Assembly (NCBI GenBank): GCA_015227615.1
Contig: JAALGZ010000026.1
Location: 372,001-436,000, forward strand
Origin: Labyrinthula sp. Ha
Lineage: Eukaryota; Sar; Bigyra; Labyrinthulida; Labyrinthulaceae
Reading direction: 5' to 3'
Length of the DNA stretch: 64,000 nucleotides
The position numbers were made by a program, and so were the translations under genes. The notes beneath the pieces are model-generated. The model searched no databases. It saw only the letters and a program-made list of their open reading frames with translations, and was not told where the DNA came from. Every line of letters begins with the position of its first letter. Positions within the stretch are counted from its first letter, which is position 1. Shown in pieces: positions 1 through 10,946 of the stretch.

Positions 1-1634
1 CTTCAGGTAGACATTGGACTTGAGATTGAGATCATTGGTTCTAGGTTTAAGAAATCTACAGTAGCGTTTAATGGGGCTGAACTTCACTGGAATTCGTTCT
101 CTGGGAGTCTTTTCCTTAAGCACTTTGAAAAGTTTTATTTGCTAAACAAGAAGTTAGGTTCTTTCACTCTTAGTGGCATGTCAAATTTTGTCCCGAAGGT
201 GATGCCTGCTGCAGTAAATTGGGTGAAGAAGATCAAACTTTACGGTGGACAGTACGACCAGTTGAATGGTTTGTACCAGATACAAAACAGAAAAGCCATC
301 AAAGTTCCGGTCATTAATTCTGGTTCCTTCAAGAAAGTAAAATTTGAGTTGGAAAATTGTTCTGAAGTTTTAAGAACCCAAGATGTTGAAGTTGATCCTT
401 ACTTAAGAATGGAGTTTACAGTGAGAAACCCAACTTCAGATGTTATTGCTCTTTTGAGTAGAGTGGCTGAAAATTTTGTTGAGAGTAGTAGACTTCAGCT
501 TTTTGAAGAGGACCTTGAGAAAACTGCTGCACTTTACAATTACTTGCTTAAGATCGGGATTGGCTACGAATTTTGTAGCAAGAGACCAGTCCTTCGTGAC
601 AATTACATCACGTTCATCAGGACTGGTCTTGGGATCATCAATCAAAAGTCATCACAAATGGAACAAGTTAAAGAATTATTGAGTAAGTACTTAGAAGTAA
701 CCTCTGATGGAAACTTTTCTCTCAGTGTTGATGTTCATGGAAGAGCAGCTCGAGATGTGAAACGTCAACTTCAGCAGAGTCAGGAGTAGGATTCCATTGT
801 AGCAAAATCCCTCAACGTCGACCTTAGGTTAGAGACGACTGACATCATTGACTTTCTTACTCACAGCTACCCTTCGAACTTCGGATGGAACAAGAATCGT
901 AAGTTCATGATGTTGAATCTAGTCAGCTACGAACGCAACTGGAACAGTGTTGTCAATGAAGAAGATGAACATTGGATTGAAGATTTTCTTGAAGCCTTAA
1001 GCTACATCCATGATTTCTGGTTTGATCCAGCTAAAAAAATAGAAGCTGTGGGAGCTGTACTTCATGTCGAGAACCGCTTCGTTTTTGTTGCAGTCCACTT
1101 GTCTGGGAGAAGAGGAAAACATGTCATCGTCTACGACTTTCTTACAGGTGATGAGTGATTCAAGCTACTCGCCTTCCGAATGGTCAGCTTTGGCAAAAAC
1201 TTCTTGTACACAAGCTTTGAAGTGTAGACGATGGATGGTCCTACTCCATTAAACCATTTCTTGAGCAGCAGGATGGTAACAAATGCGGTGTGTTTGCTTT
1301 AATCCATTCGTTCCAGTTCATGAAGTCCGCTCTTTTTAGTTGGGGTGTGAGGAAGGTGGAGACGCCAAAGGTAAAGCAGATGAGAGAGATTTTGTTCCAA
1401 TGGAAACCGGAGCCAAGGTTTCAGCCAGCCATGATTAGATCCATCAGACAGAGAGTGCTTTCAGATGCGGCTACTTTGCAGGATGTGAATGAGGAGAGTG
1501 ATGATGTAGTAGTTTTAGATGATGTAACGACTGTAAACGAGGAGAGCGATGACGTGGTAGTTTTGGATGATGTGACGACTGTAGAAGAGAGCATCAGCGA
1601 ACAAAATGAGACCACCACTGAAGACAGTTTCTAA
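1..1634 (+). pseudogene. Ulp1/C48-like SUMO protease gene, repeat copy A (left end outside window)
   Basis: The frame is open from base 1. An unidentified region of about 260 residues is followed by a Ulp1-type cysteine protease domain (about 900-1400). The catalytic histidine fits AVHLSG near 1095, the aspartate fits VIVYDFL near 1130, and the Gln/Cys box is EQQDGNKCGVFAL near 1265-1300; the D-to-C spacing (about 50 residues) suits the C48 family, which cleaves SUMO or related modifiers. The C-terminus carries two tandem SUMO-interacting motifs. The reading frame is damaged: an in-frame TAG at 787-789, a frame change near 1156 and a TGA at 1218-1220. The first 397 bases recur at 3311-3707, so this is a repeated gene or the cargo of a DNA transposon (MULE and KDZ/Zisupton elements are known to carry Ulp1 domains). 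The domain call is firm; host gene versus transposon cargo is open. Confidence 0.72.
1485..1580 (+). repeat. Tandem 48-bp coding duplication encoding two SUMO-interacting motifs
   Basis: Two units (1485-1532 and 1533-1580) both encode VNEESDDVVVLDDVTT. The core VVVL flanked by acidic residues and serine matches the SIM consensus. The units differ at seven bases by my count, all third-codon positions and all silent. Confidence 0.85.
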
Positions 1635-2340
1635 GGGGTGTTTCGTAGGAAAGTGTAATTTAGCATTTCGCAAAGTTTAAGTAACTAACTGAAATATTTC
1701 GAAAATGTAAAGCTTTTTGAACATAGTTTGATTCTATGAACCATTCTATGTATGTATTTTTATTCGTTTATAATATTCTTTGACGGTTTCAACAAATCAT
1801 ATACAATTTGGATGCAGGATCAAGATCACAGGCCACGGGTAATTATCTTGAACAGGTAAAAGACATCGTCGAACCAAAACTAACGCGACTGGAAACGAAA
1901 ACTCCACATGAAAAATATCCAAAACTGAAGCAACAGTTCAAAAAAACTTTCTCTGTCTTCAAAATAAAGTCAAAATGAACCTCCCAACTTTCATCGCAAC
2001 TCTAAACAGCGGAACATCCAAACTAACGACATCCATCATCTTGACCCAGAATCTAACTGGAACTATCAGGATACACCTTCTTGAAACACCTAAAAGTTAT
2101 GAAAAAAAACATACCGTTCACGACCTTGGATCAACTTAATCTAGTGCTGCGATGTAGCACCATGTCCGCTTAGCCTCAGTATAAAACCTTCTTGTCAAAT
2201 TCAGCTAAAAATTCTTCAAAAATGGTTCGAATATTCTTCATAGTTTTCATTCTAACCTTCACAAACATTCTTGACACTTTTCTTCCTTTGCAATGGCTTT
2301 CCTAGTACCAAACTTTTTAATGTCATTCTAATTTCATGTT
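1635..2340. other. No gene seen between the Ulp1 gene and the GGCC-motif repeat
   Basis: AT-rich sequence after the Ulp1 stop codon. No sustained reading frame, RNA gene or repeat was recognised. It probably holds the 3' flank of the Ulp1-containing unit. Confidence 0.5.
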
Positions 2341-2770
2341 TTGTTTACATTTTTTGGAAAAGGCCACATGGCCCTGGTTACTGGAAAGAAATGTTATACC
2401 GTTATGCCATTTTTCTACCAGTAACTGAATTGCCCAGAAATTTTTTTTTGCATTCTTGCACTTTCCGAAAGGGGGCACATGGCTCAAATTTTTGAGTGAC
2501 CAAAAGAGACAATTCATTAATGGAAAACTAATGCTATACCGATATGCCAAATAAATACCGGTATTTGAGTTGACAATTTTTTTTGATAATCTTAAGGTAT
2601 GGAAAATGGCCGTTTGGCCTAAATTACCAATACTTGATTACTTTATCGATATTACCATTGTACTGTCAGCTTTATCGAAAATTTCTCAATTGCCCAAAAT
2701 TGTTTTCGCCCAAACTTTTTTCTGATTTTGCTGATGTATATAGAACCATTTGGCCCGAATCATAATTAAG
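2341..2770. repeat. Three degenerate repeat units with a GGCCAnnTGGCC-like motif
   Basis: Variants of a palindromic motif recur near 2362, 2472, 2608 and 2740, spaced about 110-140 bp, followed by related text (TATACCG.TATGCCA, CCGGTA/CCAGTAA, a T-run). Similar motifs lie at 62384 and 62447 just upstream of a MULE transposase. This could be the subterminal repeat region of a MULE-type DNA transposon; that is inference. Confidence 0.5.
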
Positions 2771-2799
2771 CTTATTTGAAGAAAATATCCTTAAAGCAA

Positions 2800-3778
2800 G
2801 GACTCAAAAATCAATTTTAAAAGACAGAAGCTTAGTCCACAACCGAGTTCTAGTTACTGGACTCGCGTCGAACCATCACGAATGGTTACTAGTGATGATT
2901 ACAACATTGTTGCAATTACAGCTCTTTTGACTAGGGCACAATTTCACAGAAACTTTGAACATGAATTGCTCATAATCGATCTGCTTTATATGAAGCGTGG
3001 TGGGAAGTTTTTTAAAGGTGACAAAGACTAGTCACAATTATCTGTCAACGCATAGATTTATATTTCTCGTGGCGAAGTAGAGCAATTCCTGAGTGATTTT
3101 TCTCAGATGAGAAGAGCAGAATTTTTGAAGAAGAACCACTCTAACCCTGAAAAAGCTCTCCCATGGAACATTTCCATGCGAATTTTAATGCCTGATTTAC
3201 TAAGGACCTTCAATTTAGATATGATTACTAAAGTAATTTTAAAGGAATTTGGAATGACGAGTTTAAACAATTGCTTTTGAGTCGAGCGACATCTTTCTGA
3301 ACATCGGTACCTTCAAGTACACATTGGATTTGAGATTGAGATCACTGGTTCTAAGTTTAAGAAATCTACAGTAGCGTTTAATGGGGCTGAACTTCACTGG
3401 AATTCGTTCTCTGGGAGATTTTTCCCTAGGCACTTTAAAACGTTTCATTTACTAAACAAGAAGTTAGTTTGTTTCACTCTTAGTGACAAGTCAAATTTTG
3501 TCCCGAAGGTGATGCCTCCTGCAGTAAAATGTGTGTAGAAGGTCAAACTCTACGGTCGACATTACCACCAATTAAATGGTTTGTACCAGATGCGAAACAG
3601 AAAAGCCATCAAAGTTCCGGTCATTAATTCTGGTTCCTTCAAGAAAGTAAAATTTGAGTTGGAAAATTGTTCTGAAGTTTTAAGAACCCAAGATGTTGAA
3701 GTTGATCATTTAGTTCCAGACAAAGCATTTGGATGTTTTGTCACTGTGGGATTACCTGACGAAAAGGCTAAGGATTAG
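2800..3778 (+). pseudogene. Repeat copy B of the Ulp1-associated gene, 5' and middle part, cut off by Copia-A
   Basis: Positions 3311-3707 match bases 1-397 of copy A. The 5' 284 bases differ at about 10 percent, but the last 113 (3595-3707 against 285-397) are identical. Upstream, long coding-like stretches are visible, for example MRRAEFLKKNHSNPEK near 3105-3160 and KVILKEFGMTSLNN near 3230-3275, so this copy shows the region that lies before the window in copy A. In-frame stops occur near 3028, 3288, 3535 and 3776. After 3707 the two copies differ completely, and the Ulp1 domain is not present on this side of the Copia insertion. The N-terminal region is not recognised. Confidence 0.6.
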
Positions 3779-3913
3779 TGGTAAAATATTTATGAATATG
3801 AGTTATAAATATATGTTACTTGATTATGGTAGTTGGTTACAAAAGTATTCTGCAATACCAAGCAGACCTTAATACTTAATATTGAACATAAGAAACAATA
3901 AATATTTCTAACA
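3779..3913 (+). repeat. Copia-A 5' LTR
   Basis: 135 bp, starts TG and ends CA. It matches 8561-8695 over its whole length with about 14 differences. Unusually short for a Copia LTR. An imperfect inverted repeat around CTTG..CCAAG lies in the middle. Confidence 0.9.
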
Positions 3914-4249
3914 GGTTAAAAGCCTAAAGCATCCACTGGAGCAAAAATTCTCACCCAAATCAAAAGAGAAAAAAAAAACATAACCAGAACACCTACAATA
4001 AAAGCTTTACGAAAGAGATTTAAGACATTCAAGAAAAACGAGTTTCTTCTATTTTTATCGTCTTCTATTCGAAGCTGAATAAGCAGAAAACGGTCTCAAC
4101 TGAGAACGGTTGCTTTATTATTATAAAAAATTGTTATAAGTTTTGGTATCACGCATCAAAAACCGTGAAAAAAACGGGAATATAAATCAAGAACAACACA
4201 CAATACAAAGAAAAATAGAAAAAGCAATAAGAATATGAATATAAAAGAC

Positions 4250-5312
4250 ACAGTTATACTTCCAAAACTGGGATCATCAAAAATTATCTTCAATGACTGG
4301 ATCTCCAGCATCATGGCGTAAATTGGCAAAAAATGTTTATCATCCCACGTACTTCATAATCAGGAACTCCCTTATTTTAATTAAGAAAAAGCTATTCCAA
4401 CCAAAGTTATAACAAGACATCTGGAGAAGTTATCAATTAAAGAAGAAGTAAAAGAAGCTGAAGTGATAGGATACAATAAAAATAATTCAGATACTCCGTC
4501 ACATTTGATTAAACTATCAGCAAAGTCTGATGTACTAGTATATAAAAATCTTCTTATTACATGCTACAAAGATGAAACAGCTTATTTACAAGCGAGAGTA
4601 GACTATGTTTCAGAAACTCAAAGTGTTTTACACATACTTATATCCCCTCTTGCAAACGATTTATGTCACCATATTGACTCAACAACATGTATTTACAAAG
4701 CTTACAATAAGATCAAGAAACATTAAAAAAAATGCTAAGACAACACTTGTAAACGCCAGAAAAAGATTAAGTACAATAAATTTTTGTAACATGGGTAGCT
4801 ACATAAATATATTTAAAAATAGGTTAGCTGAATACCATCTTTACGGAGGTAAAAACGATAAAAGTGTAATTGAAGACTTCATAAAAAATATTCACGATGA
4901 AAAATATTTTAATCAAAAATCCATGTGTATTGTAGAAAACTTGGAACATGCAATAAACTATTTTAAGAAAATAAATAATAATATTCAACTACGTTGCAAC
5001 CAAGATAAACAAAGAAGATATCACAAGTTTGTTAAAGTCAAACAAACACAAGTTAAATACCATTCTCAAAAATTCAAACATGACTCTAAAATAAAAGAGG
5101 TGTGCAAAAAGTGTGGTGGGTTTGGACATAACGCTAGAAGGTGCGCAAATAGGAAAGAAGTTTGCATAACCTGCAGATCGTCTTCCCACAAAACACACAA
5201 CGGCAACCTAAAAATAATTAGGGTAAATAAAATACAGATACCTGATAATAAATCTGAAAGTTCAGACTCTGAAGATACCGAATCAAATAGTTCCGAGAAT
5301 AATACTTCCTAA
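4250..5312 (+). pseudogene. Copia-A Gag region
   Basis: Lysine-rich Gag-like sequence ending in a CCHC zinc knuckle, CKKCGGFGHNARRC (about 5102-5143), and a second Cys/His cluster (CITCRSSSHKTH) about 10 residues later. The tail is acidic and serine-rich. In Copia elements Gag packages the RNA into particles. Part of a broken element. Confidence 0.8.
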
Positions 5313-5333
5313 GAAAACCCAACTCATGAATTC

Positions 5334-6641
5334 TTGTCACTAAAAATAAATCTAAAAAATATTGATGTTGCCGAACATATTTGCAGCTGCAGATTCAAAG
5401 AAGAATGCATACACGCACTAGCGGATTCAGGTGCAACTGCACATGTAACCGGCAACAAGAATATTCTTACCAACATTCGACAAATCCATGAAGTAAACAT
5501 AAAAGGAGCTTTATCAGGAACAAAGATTGATACCATAATGGGGGACTGCACTTTACTTCTTCTCAATCACACAACCATTAAACTCAAGGATGTAATATAT
5601 CTCCCACAACTTTCTCCAAAAACCACCATTATATCCGAATCCAAGTTGACTGACGAAGACATATCTATTTACCGAAGTAAAAACGAAGCATCGTTGCGCA
5701 AACATGACGTAAAGTTTGCCACACTTCAAAGAAAAGAGAACCACTATTATCTTCACTGCAAACTCAATCCGAAGAATGACATAGCTGTTTGTGCGTTACA
5801 ACTAAACCAAAACGATCTTATGCATTACCGTTTAGCTCATCTCAACCCACAACTTCTACAAAAACAAGGAGTCAAACCTCATTCACAATCCTTTTGTATA
5901 GGATGTTCAGCCGGCAAATTCAAACAGAAGAAGAAAAAATCTAAAGTTGACTATTCAAAATCTTCACTGTTTCAAGGCAACTATCCTTACGAAAAAAATC
6001 ATATTGACACCATAGGACCTTTGATATCCTCAGTCAGGAAATTCAAATATATATCATTAATTGTTTGCAACTTCAGCAATATGCTTCATCCTATATTATT
6101 GAAAAGAAAAAGTGACTTACCAAAGAAATTGAAACACTTCCTAAAGAAAAACAAGAACATACACAAATATAAAACCAAGTGTATTTTCAGTGACCGCGGA
6201 ACTGAATTTAGTAAACTGGACTCATATTGCCAAAAGCACGGCATCAAACGAGAATACTCCGCAGTATATTTTTCAAGTGAAAATGGAAAAATAGAGAGAC
6301 AAAATCAAACTGTTCTCTCCACGGTACGTGCTTTTCTACTGCAGGCAAACATTTCACCTATATTCTGGTGTTACTGCACCCAGCACGCTTGCAAGATCTT
6401 AAATATGTTTGCAAAATCCAAAAACATATCTCCATATGAAATAGTCACCTCCAAAAAACCAGCTCTACAAGACGTTTTATTATTTGGTTCCAGAGGTTAT
6501 GCAATAACGAAGTCAACTAAGAAACTTTCTGGAGCAACACCAATAATTTATCTTGGAAACGAGGACGACAGCTCAAATCATCTAGTTCTAAATATGAAGA
6601 AGCATTCAATAGAGCGTACAAAAACCAAAAAACTAGACTAG
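5334..6641 (+). pseudogene. Copia-A protease and integrase region
   Basis: The aspartic protease motif ADSGATAHVTGNK lies near 5418-5455. A GAG-pre-integrase segment (LMHYRLAHLNPQLL) lies near 5820, followed by the integrase core with its acidic residues in HIDTIGPL (near 6000), FSDRGTEF (near 6186) and SSENGKIERQN (near 6270-6305). The long open stretch of about 435 codons shows that this part is better preserved than the rest. Confidence 0.88.
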
Positions 6642-7088
6642 ATTGGAACTATTGAAACAACTTACAAAAGGTTTATTTCCACAACCTCAAAGCAACCGCA
6701 AAAGTTTAAAGCTTGTGATCTCACTAATTGCATAAAAAAGAAGGCAAAAGATGGACTTTATGAGAGAGAAAGGTCACTGATAGATATTATATCGTCTGAC
6801 GAAGAAGATTCTCATGACACAAAACTCTCAGATATTTTCAACACGACAAACAACCCTCAAACTCAGCAAACTTTATCAGACTCGTATGAGAATATCGTTT
6901 CTTATGATTCTAATTCAAACATTTTGGGCAGTTCTGAAATTACCACAGAGAATATTATACCCGGGCCGCGTACGTGTCACTCTTACAATATAGTAACTAT
7001 TGCCGAATATCTCATTCACTCTAAAATAATTAATACTCATAGTTATCACTCAATTGAATGTAGGGATGACAGCAATTCATGACCCAAT

Positions 7089-8517
7089 GTGTATAATAAG
7101 GAGCTAGACTTACTGGGAATAACTGGTGTATTTAAAGTTGTTCCCAGGCCACCACCCCCACAAAAAGTAATTCATCTAGTTGAGATTTTCAAAACCAAAC
7201 AAGACATGACCGGGAAATGGATCCCGAAAGTTCGCATATGTGCAAATGACTCCAAAGGTCGCTCAAAACACGGGACAAAATACGGAAAATTTTACGCACC
7301 CGTTGCCCCGATATATTCAATTCGCATTTTTATCTTAATGGCCCTATATTTCAATACTCAAAGAAGACATATGGATATAATAGCAGCATTTATTTACGGT
7401 TCACTGCCGGATCAGATTTACTTAGAATTGCCTAATGAACATTACCAGCAAAGACGGGAACAAATTTGTGTGGTTATCTCAAACCTATATATACGGATTA
7501 CGTCAGGCACCAAATATCTGGTACGAGACACTAGCTATAGCTTTGAAATCACTGGATCTATTACCATTACTTCACGAAAACTGTATATTTTTCAACGAGG
7601 GAAGGTTATTGGTAGTTATATACGTTAACGATATTCTACAAGTTGGAAAAGATTCAGAAATGGAACGGTTTGAACGGAAATTATCCGAACATTTCAAGCT
7701 AAAATCAGTAGTTTATGCTGACTTATATGTAGGGATAAAAATCAAACAACATTCCGGAAAAATATTGATACAACAGACAAATAAAATATTATCCGCTTGT
7801 GAACAACACGATATTGTTACTGGAAGAGCTAAACTCGCTTTACCTGTAACGAGAAATGATAAAAGTGACGTTAGTAAGATCTTGTATATTATTACTCCTT
7901 ATCAACAAATAACTGGGTTTCTTACGTATATTGCAGGTGCAACCAGGCCAGACATAGCTTACGCGACTCAGTGGTTAGCAACTCGTAATAAAGATCCGAG
8001 TGAATACATGTTGTAATTTGCCAGAAAAGTCATGAGGTATTTATTAGACACATCGGAATTAAAAATGGTGATACAAAAACTATCAAAGAGGAAGAACATG
8101 TTAAAAATGTATCGCGATAGCAGTCATGGAAATGCAAAAGATGTGAAGTCAATTCTTGGATATGTTCTTTTTCTGTATAAAAACGTAATTACGTTCAAAA
8201 CTAAGAACGAAAGTATTGTTACTAGTCATTTGACAGAAGCAGAGTATGTAACACTGTCAGAAGCGATCAAGAAGCTTAAAGAAGTATTCAACATTCTAAC
8301 AGAATTGAAATTGAAATTTTAATCATGTATATTTTCTGACAATCAGGCGGCTATTCGTCAAGTAAAGAACTCCACTTTCTTCACGAAAAACAGACATGTT
8401 GACATACGTCTTGCATTAAACAGACAAGAATTATCAAGTACTAAGGCTACTTTATCTTATGTAACTACAGATGAAAATTTGGCAGACGCTTTAACGAAAA
8501 TATACGGAAGAAAAGTA
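7089..8517 (+). pseudogene. Copia-A reverse transcriptase and RNase H region
   Basis: RT similarity runs from about 7180 (KQDMTGKWIPKVRI) through RRHMDIIAAFIYGSLPDQIY (near 7364-7420), YIYGLRQAPNIWYE and the catalytic region near 7610-7650. RNase H follows, with TSHLTEAEYVTLSEA near 8220-8260 and the Copia-like SDNQAAIRQVKN and KNRHVDIR stretches up to about 8500. Broken, as described for the whole element. Confidence 0.85.
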
Positions 8518-8560
8518 TGAAACAAACTCAAACAAGCTGTATTTGTTTAACAAGGGAAGG

Positions 8561-8695
8561 TGATAAAATATCTATGAATATGAGTTATGAATATATGATA
8601 CTTGGTTATGTTAGTTGGTCATAGAAGTATTCCACAATACCAAGCAGACCTTAATACTTAATATTGAACAGAAGAAACAATAAATGTTTCTAGCA
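8561..8695 (+). repeat. Copia-A 3' LTR
   Basis: 135 bp, TG..CA, preceded by the purine tract AACAAGGGAAGG. It pairs with 3779-3913. Confidence 0.9.
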
Positions 8696-9209
8696 ATTAT
8701 CCTTTTAGAAGAAAAGGAGAGGGATATGTGAGTTCTTTTGGTTTTGGTTTTAGTTTACTTGTACCGTTTATTTACTATTGTAAATAGTTAGCGTAGTTAT
8801 AATTAAAGTGCCCATAGTCTTTAGGTGGTTCTGCTAGGAAGATTGTATCGTTGGGTCGTGCCACATTTTGGGCAACTAAGAAAATCTAATTAAGAGAAAA
8901 CCAATAAAACAGATAAAACAATCGTTGTATTTGGGAGTTCAAATGCTTAGCTACGATTGCCTACCTACGATTGCCTACCTCTGTATCAAAAGTAAGAAAC
9001 ATTCAGAAAAGGTTCAAGTTCGCTTATTCTACGGTGTAAAATATCTTGAGCACTTTACTAGGATAGAAAGTACTTAATCGGGATTAGCTGTGACTCTTCC
9101 AGGGGACATATTTCTAAGTCAGATTAGTATACTTCGGTTAGTTACCTGTAGACTAACAAACAATGGAAAATCGCGTGTAGATTACACTTATGTAAGAAAA
9201 TCATTCCCC
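8696..9209. other. No gene seen
   Basis: AT-rich flank after Copia-A. A short tandem duplication of CTACGATTGCCTAC is visible near 8951-8980. No coding frame or RNA gene recognised, and no continuation of the Ulp1-type gene that Copia-A follows. Confidence 0.4.
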
Positions 9210-9595
9210 GTTTGTGTTATGATCTGTAATGCTGTGATAGAACTTTATGGAATTCGATAAAATATCCGATGAATAATTTTGACTAGTTGGAGGCATAACA
9301 TTCCTTATCGGAATTTAACGAAACCTATCGGAACTTACTGGAAATGTGTCTTGGGTTTCTACGTTTCTCCGATCTCAGAGCATCTGTTTGCTATGCGAGG
9401 GTAATGTCACCTTGTGATAAAAACGAAAAATTCAATACTTTCGCATATACAAAGCGGGCTGAGGCGTTCAACGCAATCTGTTCACACTAGAAAACAAAAT
9501 ACATATATTCTCAAGATAAAAATGAAATCAATGGGAAATAAACATGAATAACTGACTAAAACCTTTTACAGTTCTTTTTGTCCCAAATGGTGTTC
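9210..9595 (+). repeat. Dispersed repeat R, copy 1 (about 385 bp)
   Basis: Matches 61672-62056 over its full length in the same orientation, with sharp ends on both sides (starting TTTGTGTTATGATCTG, ending near TCCCAAATGGTGTTC). No reading frame and no clear terminal inverted repeats. It could be a solo LTR or a non-autonomous element. A weak partial resemblance is seen at 13400-13500. Confidence 0.8.
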
Positions 9596-9630
9596 CCAAG
9601 CAATATTCAGACTTTAGTATAATAATTTGT

Positions 9631-10724
9631 GGCTTTGTTGCATGAATATTTGAGCTATGCAAAAATCATGTAAGTTAGTATGCTGCTGGCGTATCCATTT
9701 GGCTCAGATAACACATGCTCACTACAAAGAAAAAACCAATTAGTAATTCCAGAAAACACTCTAAATTTAAAATCATCAATTGGCCTGAATATAATAATAT
9801 TTTGCGTAAGAAAGGTTGTATAGATTTTTTAATCTCAAAGAATTTAGGAGAGAATCTGCATGAACAAAAGAACAACGGTAAGAAACGTGGAGGTCAAAGA
9901 AAATATTGTGATCAAGCTATTCTTGTTTGTTTGCAAATTAGGTATTTGTTTAAACTCAAGCTAAGGTAACGCCAAGGATTCATTAATTGGATTTTTGAGA
10001 TATCAGGTTTACAAATTACTTATCCAGATTACACCACTTTAAGTAGACGTGGTAAGAGTTTAGATCTTAGATCTTTACTTGGTGATTCAGATAAGGAATT
10101 TAACCACATATCTATTGATACCACCGGCGTTCAAACCTAATTAGGTAATGAGCGGTTAGAAAATAAACATAGTCTTCAATATGTACGTAGAATATGGAAA
10201 AAACTTCCTATAGTCGTTGGTGATAATGGTAAGATTATTGCCAATTCCAGTACTGATCATAAGAGAGATTATAGAGCACAGGTGAAAAATCTGACCAAAA
10301 ATGTCAAAACTAAAGAAATATTTGGTAACCCAGGGTATGGTGGAAAAATATATACAAGATGTTACGCAAAAAGGGCATTAAGCCAACAATTCATCCAGCT
10401 ATTAATCTGACCGCTTAAAAGGCAAAAACCGAACGTCAGCATAGTGCTGCATATAAAAAAAACAAAGATCATCACGCATGGAGGAATAAGAATAAGTATG
10501 GTAGAAGAGAATCTGTAGAGAACACCTTCTTCAGATTTAAGAATTCTTTTGGTCGTAAATTTCCATCAAGGAATAAAGATAACATGAAAAATGAAATGGC
10601 CATCAAGTCTCAATTGTTGAACAAAATGTTTGAAATTGGCAAAACTAAATCTATACGTATTTCTTAAACCAATATTTTGGGGTAAGGGGCAATATAGCAA
10701 AAATGCTATTAATGCAACAAAGCC
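9631..10724 (+). mobile_element. Bacterial insertion sequence, IS5 family, IS903-like
   Basis: About 1094 bp with terminal inverted repeats GGCTTTGTTGCAT (9631-9643) and ATGCAACAAAGCC (10712-10724). These ends resemble the known IS903-group end GGCTTTGTTGAATAAATC. A single decayed IS5-type transposase lies between them. IS elements of this kind are abundant in Rickettsia and relatives. No clear target duplication remains. Finding a bacterial IS in a scaffold full of eukaryotic retroelements points to old transfer from a bacterial endosymbiont, unless the assembly is chimeric. Confidence 0.85.
9715..10667 (+). pseudogene. IS5-family transposase (DDE), decayed
   Basis: The start ATG at 9715 opens a typical IS5/IS903 N-terminus (KIINWPEYNNILRKKG). 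DDE landmarks follow: HISIDTTGVQT near 10105 (first Asp), VVGDNGKI near 10215 (second Asp region) and RRESVENTFFRFKNSFGRKF near 10503-10562 (Glu), ending at a TAA near 10665. In-frame stops fall at 9967-9969 and 10138-10140, and frame changes occur near 9970 and in 10380-10440, so it is not functional. Codon use is AT-rich like the flanks, which fits a rickettsial donor or long residence in an AT-rich host. Confidence 0.88.
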
Positions 10725-10946
10725 AATATTAGAGTAGTTCATTTATAATTAACGCTTGACAGCTTAGTGTAGGCTCTACAAAATATGCAGTAATGTAGTA
10801 TCTTAACCAAAATACTAATATATGCCAAATACGTGAAAATCGAAGAAAGAAGACAATTACAGTAGATTTGATGCTACTTATAACAATGCAAAACATGATC
10901 AATTCTTTAAATAAAGTTTGGAAAATAAACACAGAAGGAGAGAATT

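Larger units (their letters stand above)
3779..8695 (+). mobile_element. Copia-A: Ty1/Copia LTR retrotransposon fossil
   Basis: A nearly full-length element of about 4.9 kb bounded by 135-bp LTRs. The order is Gag (zinc knuckle), aspartic protease, integrase, reverse transcriptase, RNase H, the diagnostic Copia order. A purine-rich tract (8549-8560) lies directly before the 3' LTR. Flanking bases are ATTAG (3774-3778) and ATTAT (8696-8700), a near-match 5-bp target-site duplication. It is broken, with roughly five or six interruptions. The LTRs differ by about 10 percent, so it is moderately old. It sits at the end of repeat copy B. Confidence 0.93.
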
